DNA of 64,000 nt from Zunongwangia profunda SM-A87 (GTDB lineage Bacteria > Bacteroidota > Bacteroidia > Flavobacteriales > Flavobacteriaceae). Made by a program: the position numbers and the translations under genes. Of this stretch, positions 1-9,050 are shown in pieces. Where the stretch lies: assembly GCF_000023465.1 (NCBI RefSeq), contig NC_014041.1, positions 3,230,001 to 3,294,000 on the forward strand, in the 5' to 3' direction. How positions within the stretch are numbered: position 1 is the first letter of the stretch; each line of letters begins with the position of its first letter. The notes under the pieces were generated by a model. It had not been told where the DNA came from. It saw only the letters and a program-made list of their open reading frames with translations, and did no database searches.

Positions 1-1
1 C

Positions 2-964
2 GGAATGGGCGTAGGCACCATCGGTATTGTTGATAATGACGTAGTCGATTTAAGTAATTTACAGCGCCAGATTTTATATGCTGAAAACGATATTGATCAG
101 CCTAAAGTTAAAGTCGCAAAACAAAAATTAGAAGCGCTTAATAGTGAAATTGAGATTATTCCTTTCTATACATTTATTTCTACGGAAAATGCCTTAGAAA
201 TTATTACCGATTTTGATGTAGTGGTAGATGCCTCAGATAATTTTCCAACACGATATTTGGTAAATGACGCTTGCGTTATTCTTAAAAAGCCTTTGGTGTA
301 CGGTGCATTACATGCATTTGAAGGCCAGGTAAGCGTTTTTAATTATCAAGGCGGACCAACATATCGCTGTTTGTTCCCAGAAATGCCAAACCCTGAAGAA
401 ATTCCTGATTGTAACGAAAATGGTGTTTTGGGAATCATACCGGGAATTATCGGAAGTTTACAGGCACTGGAAACTGTAAAAGTCATTACCGGAATTGGAG
501 AAACCTTATCTGGAAAATTATTGCTGTTTGACGGACTAAGCCAATCGCAGCAAAAAATAAAATTTGGTTTGAACCCGCATCATCTTAAGATCAAAGAACT
601 TCAAAAATCTTACGAATTCAGTTGCGCTACCGAAGTAAAATCGATAGAAGCTGAAGATTTCCTCGAAAAGTGGAAGGGTGAAGATATTCAGCTTATCGAT
701 GTTCGAAATCCTGAAGAAGTAGAAAGACAAAACTTACCGGAAACCATTCAGAAAGACTGGAAAAATATTCCGCTGAATAAGCTTCAGCGAGAATCATCAA
801 AAATCAATCTTCAAAAACCGACTTACTTTTTATGCCAGTCAGGCATCCGAAGTATAAAAGCTATTAGGTTACTGGAAGGTTTAGGAATTCAGGGAGAATT
901 TATAGATATAAAAGGCGGAATAAGTGCTATCTCAACAATAGCAGCAACCACAAAGCATGCTTAA
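2..964 (+). CDS. moeB: MoeB/ThiF-family adenylyltransferase with C-terminal rhodanese domain (5' end outside window)
   Basis: This enzyme would adenylate the C-terminal glycine of a MoaD/ThiS-type sulfur carrier during molybdopterin (or thiamine) synthesis. The frame is open from the first bases and starts inside the nucleotide-binding Rossmann fold (MGVGTIGIVDNDVVDLSNLQ), so roughly 40-50 N-terminal residues are missing. The E1-like core runs to about residue 190 (YRCLFPE, CNENGVLGIIPGIIGSLQA). A rhodanese domain follows (LIDVRNPEEVERQ) with a candidate active-site Cys in YFLCQSGIRS. The zinc CxxC pairs of E. coli MoeB are not visible: TYRC has Thr where Cys is usual, and no second pair is seen. 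It overlaps modA by 8 bp, and the molybdate genes favour MoeB over ThiF. Confidence 0.85.
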   Translation, partial: GMGVGTIGIVDNDVVDLSNLQRQILYAENDIDQPKVKVAKQKLEALNSEIEIIPFYTFISTENALEIITDFDVVVDASDNFPTRYLVNDACVILKKPLVYGALHAFEGQVSVFNYQGGPTYRCLFPEMPNPEEIPDCNENGVLGIIPGIIGSLQALETVKVITGIGETLSGKLLLFDGLSQSQQKIKFGLNPHHLKIKELQKSYEFSCATEVKSIEAEDFLEKWKGEDIQLIDVRNPEEVERQNLPETIQKDWKNIPLNKLQRESSKINLQKPTYFLCQSGIRSIKAIRLLEGLGIQGEFIDIKGGISAISTIAATTKHA

Positions 965-1739
965 GCTAATGCCGAAATTCTTTAAATTCCTGTCTCTTTT
1001 TTTATTGTGCATCTCCTTTAGTCTTTTCTCTTGTAAATCTGATAAAAAACCAGATTCGATAAAAATTGCGACCGCTGCCAATATGCAGTTTGCAATGAAC
1101 GAGTTAATTGAAACTTTTAGACAGGAAACGGGCATAAAATGTGAAGCTGTGGTGAGTTCATCAGGAAAACTAACGGCCCAAATTAAAGCGGGAGCACCTT
1201 TCGATGTTTTTGTTTCTGCAGATTTAAAATATCCTAATATCCTCTTTAAAGAAGGCTTTGGCAAAGAAAGTCCCAAGATTTATGCTTATGGCACTTTGGT
1301 GATTTGGACTACTTCAGAAAACATAGAACCTTCCCTAGAGATTCTTTCTGAAGAAAAAATAAAACATATCGCCATTGCGAATCCTAAAACCGCGCCTTAT
1401 GGTCTTGCTGCGGAAGAATTCCTAAAAAAAACGGGGAAATTTGATAATTTAGAGTCTAAATTCGTTTTTGGAGAAAGCATTTCTGCAGTTAATCGCTATA
1501 TTCATTCCGGTTCCGCAGAGATTGGATTTACAGCAAAATCGGTCGTACTTTCTCCTCAAATGAAGAACGTGGGAAAATGGATCGAAATTGATCCCTCTCA
1601 ATATTCAAATATTGAACAAGCAGCTTTATTATTGAAATCTGAACGGCCAAAAACTATAAAAAATGCTCGTAAATTTTACGAATTTCTGTTTTCAGCAAAA
1701 GCGAAAAAGATATTAGGGAAGTATGGGTATAGGAGTTAG
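957..1739 (+). CDS. modA: molybdate ABC transporter substrate-binding lipoprotein
   Basis: Periplasmic molybdate/tungstate-binding component of the ModABC importer. The N-terminus is a lipoprotein signal (hydrophobic stretch ending LFSCKSDKK, lipobox FSC), so the protein should be membrane anchored. The mature part has ModA-family features: IKIATAANMQFAMNELIETF near the start, SSSGKLTAQIKAGAPFDVFVSAD with the oxyanion-binding serines, and NPKTAPYGLAAEEFL in the second lobe. Its 260 residues are normal for the family. ATG 957 overlaps the end of moeB by 8 bp; ATG 969 (MPKFFKF) would serve equally well and cannot be excluded. The rest of the transporter lies about 0.8 kb downstream, separated by a tandem repeat. 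Confidence 0.9.
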   Translation: MLKLMPKFFKFLSLFLLCISFSLFSCKSDKKPDSIKIATAANMQFAMNELIETFRQETGIKCEAVVSSSGKLTAQIKAGAPFDVFVSADLKYPNILFKEGFGKESPKIYAYGTLVIWTTSENIEPSLEILSEEKIKHIAIANPKTAPYGLAAEEFLKKTGKFDNLESKFVFGESISAVNRYIHSGSAEIGFTAKSVVLSPQMKNVGKWIEIDPSQYSNIEQAALLLKSERPKTIKNARKFYEFLFSAKAKKILGKYGYRS

Positions 1740-1783
1740 TATTTTACGATTTGATGATTTGAAAATTTCCTAATGTGATAATG

Positions 1784-2462
1784 TTGAATTCTGAATTTTG
1801 AATGTTGTAACTAAATGCTGATTATTTGAAAATACCGTGATTTGATAATCAAATAGAAAATTTTAAGATATGTTGATCTGAAAATAAAAACAACTTTAAA
1901 CCTTTAACTTTTCAACTATGAACGCTACCGTCACTTCGAGTGATTTTATTGTAGCGACAGCGAAAATAAAATAGTATCGAGAAGTAATGAAAAACAAGGT
2001 TTTAGAATATAGAGAAAAGAGAGAAGAGACGAGATCGTTTAAAGACTTGAAAAATTTGGTAATGTAGTAATGCAAAAATGTTGAATTCTGAATTTTGAAT
2101 GTTGTAACTAAATGCTGATTATTTGAAAATGCCGTGATTTGATAATCAAATAGAAAATTTTAAGATATGTTGATTTGAAAATAAAAACAACTTTAAACCT
2201 TAAACTTTTCAACTATGAACGCTACCGTCACTTCGAGTGATTTTATTTTAGCGACAGCGAAAATAAAATAGTATCGAGAAGTAATCAAAAACAAGGTTTT
2301 AGAATATAAAGAAAAGAAAGAAGATACGAGATCGTTTAAAGACTTGAAAAATTTGGTAATGTAGTAATGCAAAAATGTTGAATTCTGAATTTTGAATGTT
2401 ATAACTAAATACTGATTATTTGAAAACGCTGTGATTTGATAATCAAATGCAAAATTTTAATA
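1784..2462 (+). repeat. 297-bp tandem direct repeat, two full copies plus a partial third
   Basis: The stretch from modA to the di-Mop gene holds no gene. The string starting TTGAATTCTGAATTTTGAAT begins at 1784, 2081 and 2378, an exact 297-bp period. Copies differ by a few substitutions; the third stops after about 85 bp. Each full unit carries an imperfect palindrome built on CACTTCGAGTGATTTTATT and AAAATAAAATAGTATCGAGA, and in copy 2 ATTTTATTTT and AAAATAAAAT form a perfect 10-bp stem. No protein is encoded. It may be an amplified dispersed palindromic repeat; it separates modA from modBC. Confidence 0.85.
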
Positions 2463-2520
2463 TGAATTAATCTGGCCTACCAAAAATTAAAATAGAAATT
2501 AAAAAAGTAAAATAAAGAAT

Positions 2521-2922
2521 TTGAATAAACTCCCTGGAAAAATAAAGCATATCAAAAATTCAGAATACCTCTCTGAAGTGACTATTGCATTAGAAAATAA
2601 TGCTATGTTCAATGTTTTTCTGGTGGAAACCCCACAAACGGCTTCATATCTCCAACCCGAGCAAAAAATCAATCTGCTCTTTAAAGAAACTGAGGTGATT
2701 ATTTCAAAAAATTTGACACCAGACATTTCTATTCAGAATCAATTAAAAGCTGAAATTATCGAGATCAAACCGGGAAAGATTTTGAGTGAAATTATATTAA
2801 AATCACATGTAGGAGAAATTAAAAGTTTACTTGGTTCGACGCTTTTGCAACAAATGAATTTCGCGGAATCCCAGGAGGTTCTTATTTTAGTAAAAGCGAA
2901 CGAAATTATGCTTTCTGAATGA
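2521..2922 (+). CDS. di-Mop (double TOBE) molybdate-binding protein
   Basis: A small cytoplasmic protein made of two successive TOBE/Mop-like units, residues about 3-65 and 70-132. The second has typical features (NQLKAEIIEIKPG ... SEIILKSHVGEIKSLL ... VLILVKANEIML). Mop domains bind molybdate or tungstate as oligomers and act as storage proteins or as the sensor half of ModE; no helix-turn-helix is present here, so storage or buffering is more likely. The only start before the first domain is TTG at 2521: the frame is closed by TAA at 2500-2502 and has no upstream ATG. Its stop overlaps the modB start (ATGA), so the two are translationally coupled. ModC lacks an obvious full C-terminal Mop pair, which this protein may supply. 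Confidence 0.75.
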   Translation: MNKLPGKIKHIKNSEYLSEVTIALENNAMFNVFLVETPQTASYLQPEQKINLLFKETEVIISKNLTPDISIQNQLKAEIIEIKPGKILSEIILKSHVGEIKSLLGSTLLQQMNFAESQEVLILVKANEIMLSE

Positions 2923-3590
2923 TCTGGGAATCCCTTTGGCTCACCTTAAAATTAGCTTCCATTACAACGCTTTTACTTTTCATTATTGGGACGCCTTTAG
3001 CTTATTGGCTCTCAGCTACCAAAAGTAAAACCAAACCCATTTGGGAAACTTTAGTGAGTATGCCGCTTATTTTACCGCCCACTGTTTTAGGTTTTTACCT
3101 TTTAATCGCTTTTGGTCAATCAAGTTTTCTGGGAAAGTTTTTAGAAGATGTTCTTGGATTGCAATTGGTGTTTTCGTTTAGTGGACTCGTATTGGCCTCT
3201 TTCATTTATAGTTTACCTTTTATGGTGCATCCCATCCAAAGTGGTTTTAGCTCTTTACCGGTTTATTTAAAAGAAGCAGCGTATTCTCTGGGAAAATCAA
3301 AAATCACTACTTTTTTTAAGATCTTGATTCCAAATATCAAACCCGCTTTATTGACGGGAATCGTGCTTTCTTTTGCACATACTATTGGTGAATTTGGTGT
3401 GGTGTTAATGATTGGCGGGAATTTACCCGGCGAAACCCGTGTCGCATCGATCGCAATTTATGATGAAGTCGAAGCACTAAATTATAGTAACGCCAATACG
3501 CTTTCACTCATTCTCTTTGTATTAAGCTTTTGCATTTTGCTTTGTGTTTACCTGATCAATAATAAATCCCTAAATCGAGTTGTAAAATGA
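2919..3590 (+). CDS. modB: molybdate ABC transporter permease
   Basis: Inner-membrane permease of the molybdate importer, 223 residues with about five to six hydrophobic helices. The first spans about residues 10-32 (LASITTLLLFIIGTPLAYWL). The cytoplasmic EAA loop that docks to the ATPase is clear: LKEAAYSLGKSKITTFFKIL followed by IP. HTIGEFGVVLMIGGN near residue 155 is highly typical of ModB. The ATG overlaps the previous stop by 4 bp, and the modB stop overlaps the modC start by 4 bp, indicating one tightly coupled operon. Confidence 0.93.
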   Translation: MIWESLWLTLKLASITTLLLFIIGTPLAYWLSATKSKTKPIWETLVSMPLILPPTVLGFYLLIAFGQSSFLGKFLEDVLGLQLVFSFSGLVLASFIYSLPFMVHPIQSGFSSLPVYLKEAAYSLGKSKITTFFKILIPNIKPALLTGIVLSFAHTIGEFGVVLMIGGNLPGETRVASIAIYDEVEALNYSNANTLSLILFVLSFCILLCVYLINNKSLNRVVK

Positions 3591-4462
3591 TCGAGTGTAA
3601 ACTAAAAAAAGAGCTGTCTGCTGCGGAAGGAAAAATGATACTTGATGTCGATTTTAGACTGAATGACGAGGATTTTGTTGTACTATATGGAAAATCCGGA
3701 GCTGGAAAAACCTCCATTTTAAGAATGCTATCCGGTTTACTTGATCCGCAAGATGGCTATATAAAACAAGACTCAAATTTTTGGTTTGATGCTGCCAGAA
3801 ACATTAATCTATCCACGCAAAAACGGGAAATCGGAATCGTATTTCAGGACTATGCCTTATTCCCTAATATGAATGTGGAGGAGAATATTTACTTCGCCCT
3901 TCGGCAGAAAAAAGATAGAACAACTGCGGAAGACCTGATCGAGCTGATGGAATTAGAAAATCTGCGGAAACAAGAGATTCAACAACTATCGGGCGGGCAA
4001 CAACAACGTGTTGCTTTGGCCAGGGCTTTAGTTCGAAAACCAAAACTTTTGTTGCTGGATGAACCTTTAAGTGCACTCGATCATAGTATGAGAACTAAAC
4101 TTCAGGAGTATGTTTTGAAGCTTCATAAAACCTATAAGCTAACCACTATTCTGATAAGCCACGATCCTGCTGAAATTATTAAAATGGCCGATAAAGTTTT
4201 GGTTCTTGAAAATGGGAAAATCACCAAAACCAGAACGCCAATTTCAATTTTTAGCGAAAGTAAGCTAAGCGGAAAATTTCAGTTTACCGGGGAAGTTTTA
4301 GCAAAAATCGATGAGGAAGTCGTTTCAATTTTGCATGTTTTGATTGGTAATAATGTGATTAAATCAGTTTCTGCAAAAGATGAAATTGCACATATTAAAA
4401 AGGGCGATAAAGTACTTGTGGCTTCAAAAGCTTTTAATCCAATAGTGACCAAGATTAAATAA
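3587..4462 (+). CDS. modC: molybdate ABC transporter ATP-binding protein
   Basis: Cytoplasmic ATPase driving the ModB permease. All ABC motifs are visible: Walker A GKSGAGKTS near residue 37, Q-loop VFQDYALFPNM, signature LSGGQQQR, Walker B LLLLDEP with D-loop SALD, and H-loop ISHD. After the ATPase domain (about residue 225) there is a short tail of some 65 residues, smaller than the double Mop regulatory domain of some ModC proteins. ATG at 3587 overlaps modB by 4 bp. Confidence 0.92.
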   Translation: MIECKLKKELSAAEGKMILDVDFRLNDEDFVVLYGKSGAGKTSILRMLSGLLDPQDGYIKQDSNFWFDAARNINLSTQKREIGIVFQDYALFPNMNVEENIYFALRQKKDRTTAEDLIELMELENLRKQEIQQLSGGQQQRVALARALVRKPKLLLLDEPLSALDHSMRTKLQEYVLKLHKTYKLTTILISHDPAEIIKMADKVLVLENGKITKTRTPISIFSESKLSGKFQFTGEVLAKIDEEVVSILHVLIGNNVIKSVSAKDEIAHIKKGDKVLVASKAFNPIVTKIK

Positions 4463-4509
4463 AATTTGATATCTACAAAAACAGAACTTACAGCTTAAAT
4501 AAAAAAATT

Positions 4510-5694
4510 ATGATCTCACACCACGAAGCTTTAGAAAAAGTACTGGCTACGGCAACCCATTTTGGTTCAGAAAAAATTCCACTGTTAGAGAGCCTAAACC
4601 GGATTCTGGCAGAAGATATTTTTGCCGATCGCGATTTTCCGCCTTTTGATCGGGTAACAAAAGACGGAATCGCAGTTAACTCACAAGCGCTGGAAAATAA
4701 TAAAACTTCTTTTAAGATTGAAGCGGTTTATGCCGCCGGGAGTCCGCAGGGAATCTTAAATAGTCTGGAAAATTGCGTGGAGATTATGACAGGTGCTATG
4801 TTGCCTAAAAATTGTGATTCGGTGATTATGTATGAAGATATTGAAATTAAAAACGGAATCGCGACACTACAAACTGAAGTGAAACCTAGGATAAATATTC
4901 ATCGTAAAGGCAGTGACCGCCAAAGCGGAGAAAAAGTGCTATCCAAAAATCAACGAATTTCAGCTAAAGAAATCGGTGTTTTAGCTACCGTAGGAACATC
5001 GAAAGTTTTAGTCAAAAAATTACCAAAAATCGCTATTATTTCAACCGGAGATGAATTAGTAAACGTTGAAGAAACTCCGCTTCCGCATCAAATCAGAACT
5101 TCGAATACATTAAGTTTATTTGCTGCTTTAGAAAAAGAAAAAATTACTCCCACTTTACTTCATATTCGTGATGAAAAAGACATAATGCTCCAGCAGGTAG
5201 AGAACGCCATAAAAAATCATGATGTTTTATTGCTTAGCGGAGGTGTTTCAAAAGGAAAATTTGATTATCTACCAGAGATTTTTGAAGAATTGAAGGTAGA
5301 AAAAATTTTTCATCGCGTTTTGCAGCGCCCCGGTAAACCTCTGTGGTTTGGAAAACAACAAGAGAAAAATGTTACCGTTTTTTCATTTCCAGGAAACCCG
5401 AATTCCACCTTTGTGAATTATCATATTTATTTTATCAAATGGCTTACAAAATCTTTAGAATTAGAAGATCGAAATTCAGAAGTTATTTTGAATACAGCTG
5501 TTGATGCTAATTCAAACATTACAAGATATTTATTAGTGAAAACCAATGCTGAAAATGGTGAAATTAAAGCTGAATTATTAAACGAAAATGGATCGGGAGA
5601 TTTAATTAGTTTAGCGAATGCCGACGGAGTAATCCTACTGCCACCGGAAAAAGTTTTTGAGGTTGGAGATCTGGTAGAATTTGTTTCTTTTTAG
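4510..5694 (+). CDS. moeA: molybdopterin molybdenumtransferase
   Basis: MoeA inserts molybdate into adenylated molybdopterin, the last general step of Moco synthesis. At 394 residues it has the usual four-domain length. Recognisable blocks are the N-terminal ILAEDIFADRDFPPFDRVTK with DGIAV (MoeA N domain), EIMTGAMLPKNCDSVIMYED, and the MoaB/Mog-like ATP-binding core with STGDEL, SGGVSKGKFDY and FHRVLQRPGKPLWFG plus FSFPGNPNSTF. The final 70 residues are the C-terminal beta domain. It follows modC after 47 bp in the same direction and ends at a strong terminator. Confidence 0.93.
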   Translation: MISHHEALEKVLATATHFGSEKIPLLESLNRILAEDIFADRDFPPFDRVTKDGIAVNSQALENNKTSFKIEAVYAAGSPQGILNSLENCVEIMTGAMLPKNCDSVIMYEDIEIKNGIATLQTEVKPRINIHRKGSDRQSGEKVLSKNQRISAKEIGVLATVGTSKVLVKKLPKIAIISTGDELVNVEETPLPHQIRTSNTLSLFAALEKEKITPTLLHIRDEKDIMLQQVENAIKNHDVLLLSGGVSKGKFDYLPEIFEELKVEKIFHRVLQRPGKPLWFGKQQEKNVTVFSFPGNPNSTFVNYHIYFIKWLTKSLELEDRNSEVILNTAVDANSNITRYLLVKTNAENGEIKAELLNENGSGDLISLANADGVILLPPEKVFEVGDLVEFVSF

Positions 5695-5711
5695 TAGTGA
5701 GTAAAAATAAA

Positions 5712-5754
5712 AAAAATCAGGAATCAAAATTTCTCATTTTAATTCCTGATTTTT
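5712..5754. terminator. bidirectional intrinsic terminator between moeA and the molybdoenzyme operon
   Basis: A 19-nt arm at 5712-5730 (AAAAATCAGGAATCAAAAT) pairs with 5736-5754 with a single mismatch around a 5-nt loop. Runs of A on the left and T on the right serve both strands. It sits between two converging operons. Confidence 0.85.
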
Positions 5755-5800
5755 ATCTATTTTCTATTTTCTAGCAGCGAAGCGGTCTATTGTCTTTCCA

Positions 5801-7972
5801 CTAAGCCACTCCGGGTTCTAAACCTGCTTCAATTAGTTTTTCCGGAGTAATTGGCAGATCTCTCATCCGCTTACCGGATGCATTAAAAATTGCATTGGCA
5901 ATCGATGCTGCCACACTGGTAATACCCAACTCCCCAATTCCTTTGATGCCCATTTCGTTGGCAATTTTATCCTCCTCTGGCAAGAAAATAACATCTATAT
6001 TAGCCAGGTCGAGATTTACGGGAACATGGTAATCTGCCAAAGTTCTGGTTATAAAGTTTCCATAATTCGGTTCTACTTGCGTACGTTCGGCCAGTACCAT
6101 TCCTGCACCCATCGTTAGTCCGCCAATAATTTGTCCGTAGGCGGTTTTAGGATTCAAAATTTTACCCGCAGAACCTACGTTTACCATTCTTTTAATGCGG
6201 TACATCCCCGTGTCTTTATCTACCCAAACTTCAGTAAAATTAGCACCAAAGGAGAAGACTGAATATTTTTTAAATTCTTCTGAAGGTTTTGCAGTACCTT
6301 TTGCTTCGAAAGTTGATAAATTGTTTTGTTTCATTAAGTCGGCAATCCTAACTTTTTCAGATTCTGCAATATTTTTTTTCTTTTTCAATTCAGCTATCGC
6401 ATTTTGGCAAGCTGCTCTGGCGCCATTAGCATAAGAGGCAGCTCCCCATGATCCACCAGACCCCGGGGTTACTGGAAATTTAGAATCGCCAATTTCAACT
6501 TTAATATTTTCAACAGGCAAGTCTAAATATTCTGAAACTGTTTGTGCAACTATAGTATATGTTCCCGTACCAATGTCAGTCGCATCCATTTGTAAAGTTG
6601 CAGTCAATTCGTCATTTTCGACATTAAGTATTACACGAGCTGATGTTTTTTGATAAGGTGCCTGGCGGGAAGCAGCACTCACTCCATAACCGATAAGCCA
6701 ATTTCCGTTGGTATTGGTTCTTGGTTCCATCTTCCGCTTTTCCCATCCAAATTTTTTGGCGCCTATTCTTAGACATTCAGTTAATAGACGGGAAGAAAAA
6801 GGTTTGCCCGCTCCCATATCGGTTTGCGTATCATTTTTTATTCTGAACTCTACAGGATCCATTTTTAGTTTCCAGGCCAGCTCGTCTATAGCCGATTCTA
6901 AAGCAAAACTACCGGTAGCTTCTCCCGGGGCTCGCATGGAACTTGGAACCTGAATGTTAAGTGGAATTAATCGATGCGTAACCGAATTATTAGGTGTTTT
7001 ATAAAGCATTTTTGAAACATTTCCACAGGCTTCGAAATACTGTAAATTCTTGGCAGTATGCGAGGTCGTATGATGTGCTAAAGCGGTTAGTGTACCATCT
7101 TTTTTAGCACCAAGTCTCATTTTTTGCTCGTTGAATTGGCGTAATCCTGTATTTGTAACCATTTGTTGGCGAGTTACCGTAATTTGTACAGGTCTCCCTA
7201 TCATTTTAGAAGCCATAGTCGCTAAAGTGATATGCTTAAAAACATTAAGTTTAGAACCAAAACCACCACCAATGTAAGGAGTAATGACCTGTACATCTTC
7301 TTTGGCAATACCAAAAGTATCTGCAATCGCAGTGGTTGCCGTATCTAAAATTTGTTGGTTGGCATACATCTTCAACTTTCCATTATCCCAATTTACAATT
7401 GCAGCATGCAGTTCCATTGGATGATGATGCTCTATCGGCGTAGTATACATTTGCTCTACTCGAACCTCAGCTTCTCGCATTCCTGCATCGACATCACCCC
7501 GATTAAAATCTGCGCTATCGCTCGGTTTATAAGCTTTCTCTCTATTTTCTTCTAAGTGTATATCTGGCGTTTCCTCTTCATAAGTTACTTTAACTAAACG
7601 GCTGGCATATTGTGCCTGCTCGAAAGTTTCAGCCACTACACAGGCTACATACTCGCCATAATAATGCACTTTTTGATCCTGTAGAGCCGGAACAACGGTT
7701 TCTAGCGAAAAAGAAGTCATTTCTTCGCTATAATTCTTTAATTTTTCTGCGTTTTTAAAGGTAATTACCTTTATAACTCCGTCTAGGTTTTCTGCCTCTG
7801 AAGCGTCTATATCTTTTATTTTCCCTTTTGCAATAGTGCTATTTACGCCCTGTGCATAAACCATACTTTCTACAGGAAATTCTGATGCATATTTTGCTTT
7901 TCCCGTAACCTTCAGGTGTCCTTCTATTCTATCTATAGGATTTCCTACTCCTGATGCTTTTATTGTTTTCAT
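5801..7972 (-). CDS. xanthine dehydrogenase-family molybdopterin-binding large subunit (PaoC/YagR-like)
   Basis: Catalytic Moco subunit of a three-subunit molybdenum hydroxylase; related enzymes oxidise aldehydes or purines. At 723 residues it matches PaoC-type subunits. It begins with the small a/b hammerhead domain (GHLKVTGKAKYASEFPVESM), followed by Moco-binding blocks (TPYIGGGFGSK near residue 238, PSSMRAPGEATGSFALESAID, TDIGTGTYTIVAQ, PGSGGSWGAAS). Near the C-terminus GIKGIGELGITSVAA contains the conserved catalytic Glu of the GxGE motif. The substrate cannot be read from sequence. It is the last gene of the 2Fe-2S / FAD / Moco operon, 21 bp after the FAD gene, and faces the molybdate/Moco operon across a shared terminator. 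Confidence 0.9.
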   Translation of the reverse strand: MKTIKASGVGNPIDRIEGHLKVTGKAKYASEFPVESMVYAQGVNSTIAKGKIKDIDASEAENLDGVIKVITFKNAEKLKNYSEEMTSFSLETVVPALQDQKVHYYGEYVACVVAETFEQAQYASRLVKVTYEEETPDIHLEENREKAYKPSDSADFNRGDVDAGMREAEVRVEQMYTTPIEHHHPMELHAAIVNWDNGKLKMYANQQILDTATTAIADTFGIAKEDVQVITPYIGGGFGSKLNVFKHITLATMASKMIGRPVQITVTRQQMVTNTGLRQFNEQKMRLGAKKDGTLTALAHHTTSHTAKNLQYFEACGNVSKMLYKTPNNSVTHRLIPLNIQVPSSMRAPGEATGSFALESAIDELAWKLKMDPVEFRIKNDTQTDMGAGKPFSSRLLTECLRIGAKKFGWEKRKMEPRTNTNGNWLIGYGVSAASRQAPYQKTSARVILNVENDELTATLQMDATDIGTGTYTIVAQTVSEYLDLPVENIKVEIGDSKFPVTPGSGGSWGAASYANGARAACQNAIAELKKKKNIAESEKVRIADLMKQNNLSTFEAKGTAKPSEEFKKYSVFSFGANFTEVWVDKDTGMYRIKRMVNVGSAGKILNPKTAYGQIIGGLTMGAGMVLAERTQVEPNYGNFITRTLADYHVPVNLDLANIDVIFLPEEDKIANEMGIKGIGELGITSVAASIANAIFNASGKRMRDLPITPEKLIEAGLEPGVA

Positions 7973-7993
7973 TTTTTTCTAAGATTAGGGATT

Positions 7994-8980
7994 TTAAGCT
8001 TTTCTTTCATAGGCATGGGTAAGCGCTCTTACGATTGCCCTTTTACCCATTTCAACTTTATACTTATTACCTTCAAAAGGTTTAGCATCTTGCATTGCCA
8101 TTTCTGCTGCTGTCTCAAAGTTTACTTTATTCGGTTTTTTACCTTCTAAAAATTTTTCAACTTCGGTAAACTTCCAGGGTTTGTGTGCTACGCCGCCCAT
8201 GGCGAGACCAGCTTTGGTAATTACACCACTTTTAATCTGCAAACCGGCAGCTACAGAAACTAAAGCAAATGCATAACTAGAGCGCTCACGTATTTTTAAA
8301 TAATAATAATGATCTGAAAATTTAGGTTTGTCTAAATGAATGGCAGTGATCAACTCCCCAGGTTCTAAAGTGTTATCTTTTTCAGGCTGATCTCCCGGTA
8401 ATCTGTGGAAATTGGAAAAATCTATCATTCTTGAAGAACCATAAACCTTTTGCACCTCTACTTTTGCATCCATCGCTGCCAACGCCACGCACATATCTGA
8501 AGGATGTGTTGCGATACACTTATCGCTATAACCAAAAATAGCATGAAGGGAGTTCACTCCATCTTTAGCGCCACAACCTGAACCCGGTTCACGTTTATTG
8601 CAAGGCATTGAAGTTTCAAAGAAATAAGGACAGCGCGTTCGTTGCAATAAATTTCCGGCGTTTGTGGCCATATTTCTAATTTGGGCGGTAGCTGCAGAAA
8701 GCATTGCCATAGAAAGTAATGGGTAATTTTTTCGAATATCGGGATGATTGGCAGTCTCAGAATTACTTAACATTCCTCCTAGTGTAAACCCGCCACTTTC
8801 TTTTTTAATTATATTTTTATAGTCCAGATTAGCGACCTCAATTAATTGATCGGGACGTTCTACATCTTCTTTCATCAAATCAACCAAATTCGTTCCTCCC
8901 CCTAAATAATGCGAAGTACTGGTATAAGATTGAAGTGCCTGTTCTTTATTTTTTGCATTCGTGTAATTGAATGGTCTCAT
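7994..8980 (-). CDS. FAD-binding subunit of molybdenum hydroxylase, with probable extra 4Fe-4S site (PaoB/YagS-like)
   Basis: Medium subunit carrying FAD between the 2Fe-2S and Moco subunits. The FAD-binding loop SHYLGGGTNLVDLMK and IRNMATNAGNLLQRTRC fit the family. Four cysteines lie in RCPYFF, MPCNKREPGSGCGA and DKCIATHPSDM (about residues 117, 127, 136 and 155 from the chosen start), the arrangement that in E. coli PaoB holds an extra 4Fe-4S cluster. The frame is open to 9004 only through a TTG; ATG 8980 (MRPFNYTNA) matches where the family begins and is preferred. The protein has no signal of its own, so export would rely on piggy-backing on the Tat-tagged partner. Confidence 0.88.
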   Translation of the reverse strand: MRPFNYTNAKNKEQALQSYTSTSHYLGGGTNLVDLMKEDVERPDQLIEVANLDYKNIIKKESGGFTLGGMLSNSETANHPDIRKNYPLLSMAMLSAATAQIRNMATNAGNLLQRTRCPYFFETSMPCNKREPGSGCGAKDGVNSLHAIFGYSDKCIATHPSDMCVALAAMDAKVEVQKVYGSSRMIDFSNFHRLPGDQPEKDNTLEPGELITAIHLDKPKFSDHYYYLKIRERSSYAFALVSVAAGLQIKSGVITKAGLAMGGVAHKPWKFTEVEKFLEGKKPNKVNFETAAEMAMQDAKPFEGNKYKVEMGKRAIVRALTHAYERKA

Positions 8981-9050
8981 AGTTAGTTTGTGTTTTATCC
9001 TCAAAAGAGGAATTCAAAAAGATTTTTGATCCTAAAAATCAATCAATAGA

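Noticed and set aside
2..964. ThiF of thiamine synthesis instead of MoeB
   Set aside because: Cannot be excluded by motifs alone, but overlap with modA and nearby moeA favour a Moco role; no thi genes are in view.
1784..2462. Possible CRISPR array
   Set aside because: Units are 297 bp and nearly identical along their full length, with no short repeat/variable spacer structure and no cas genes.
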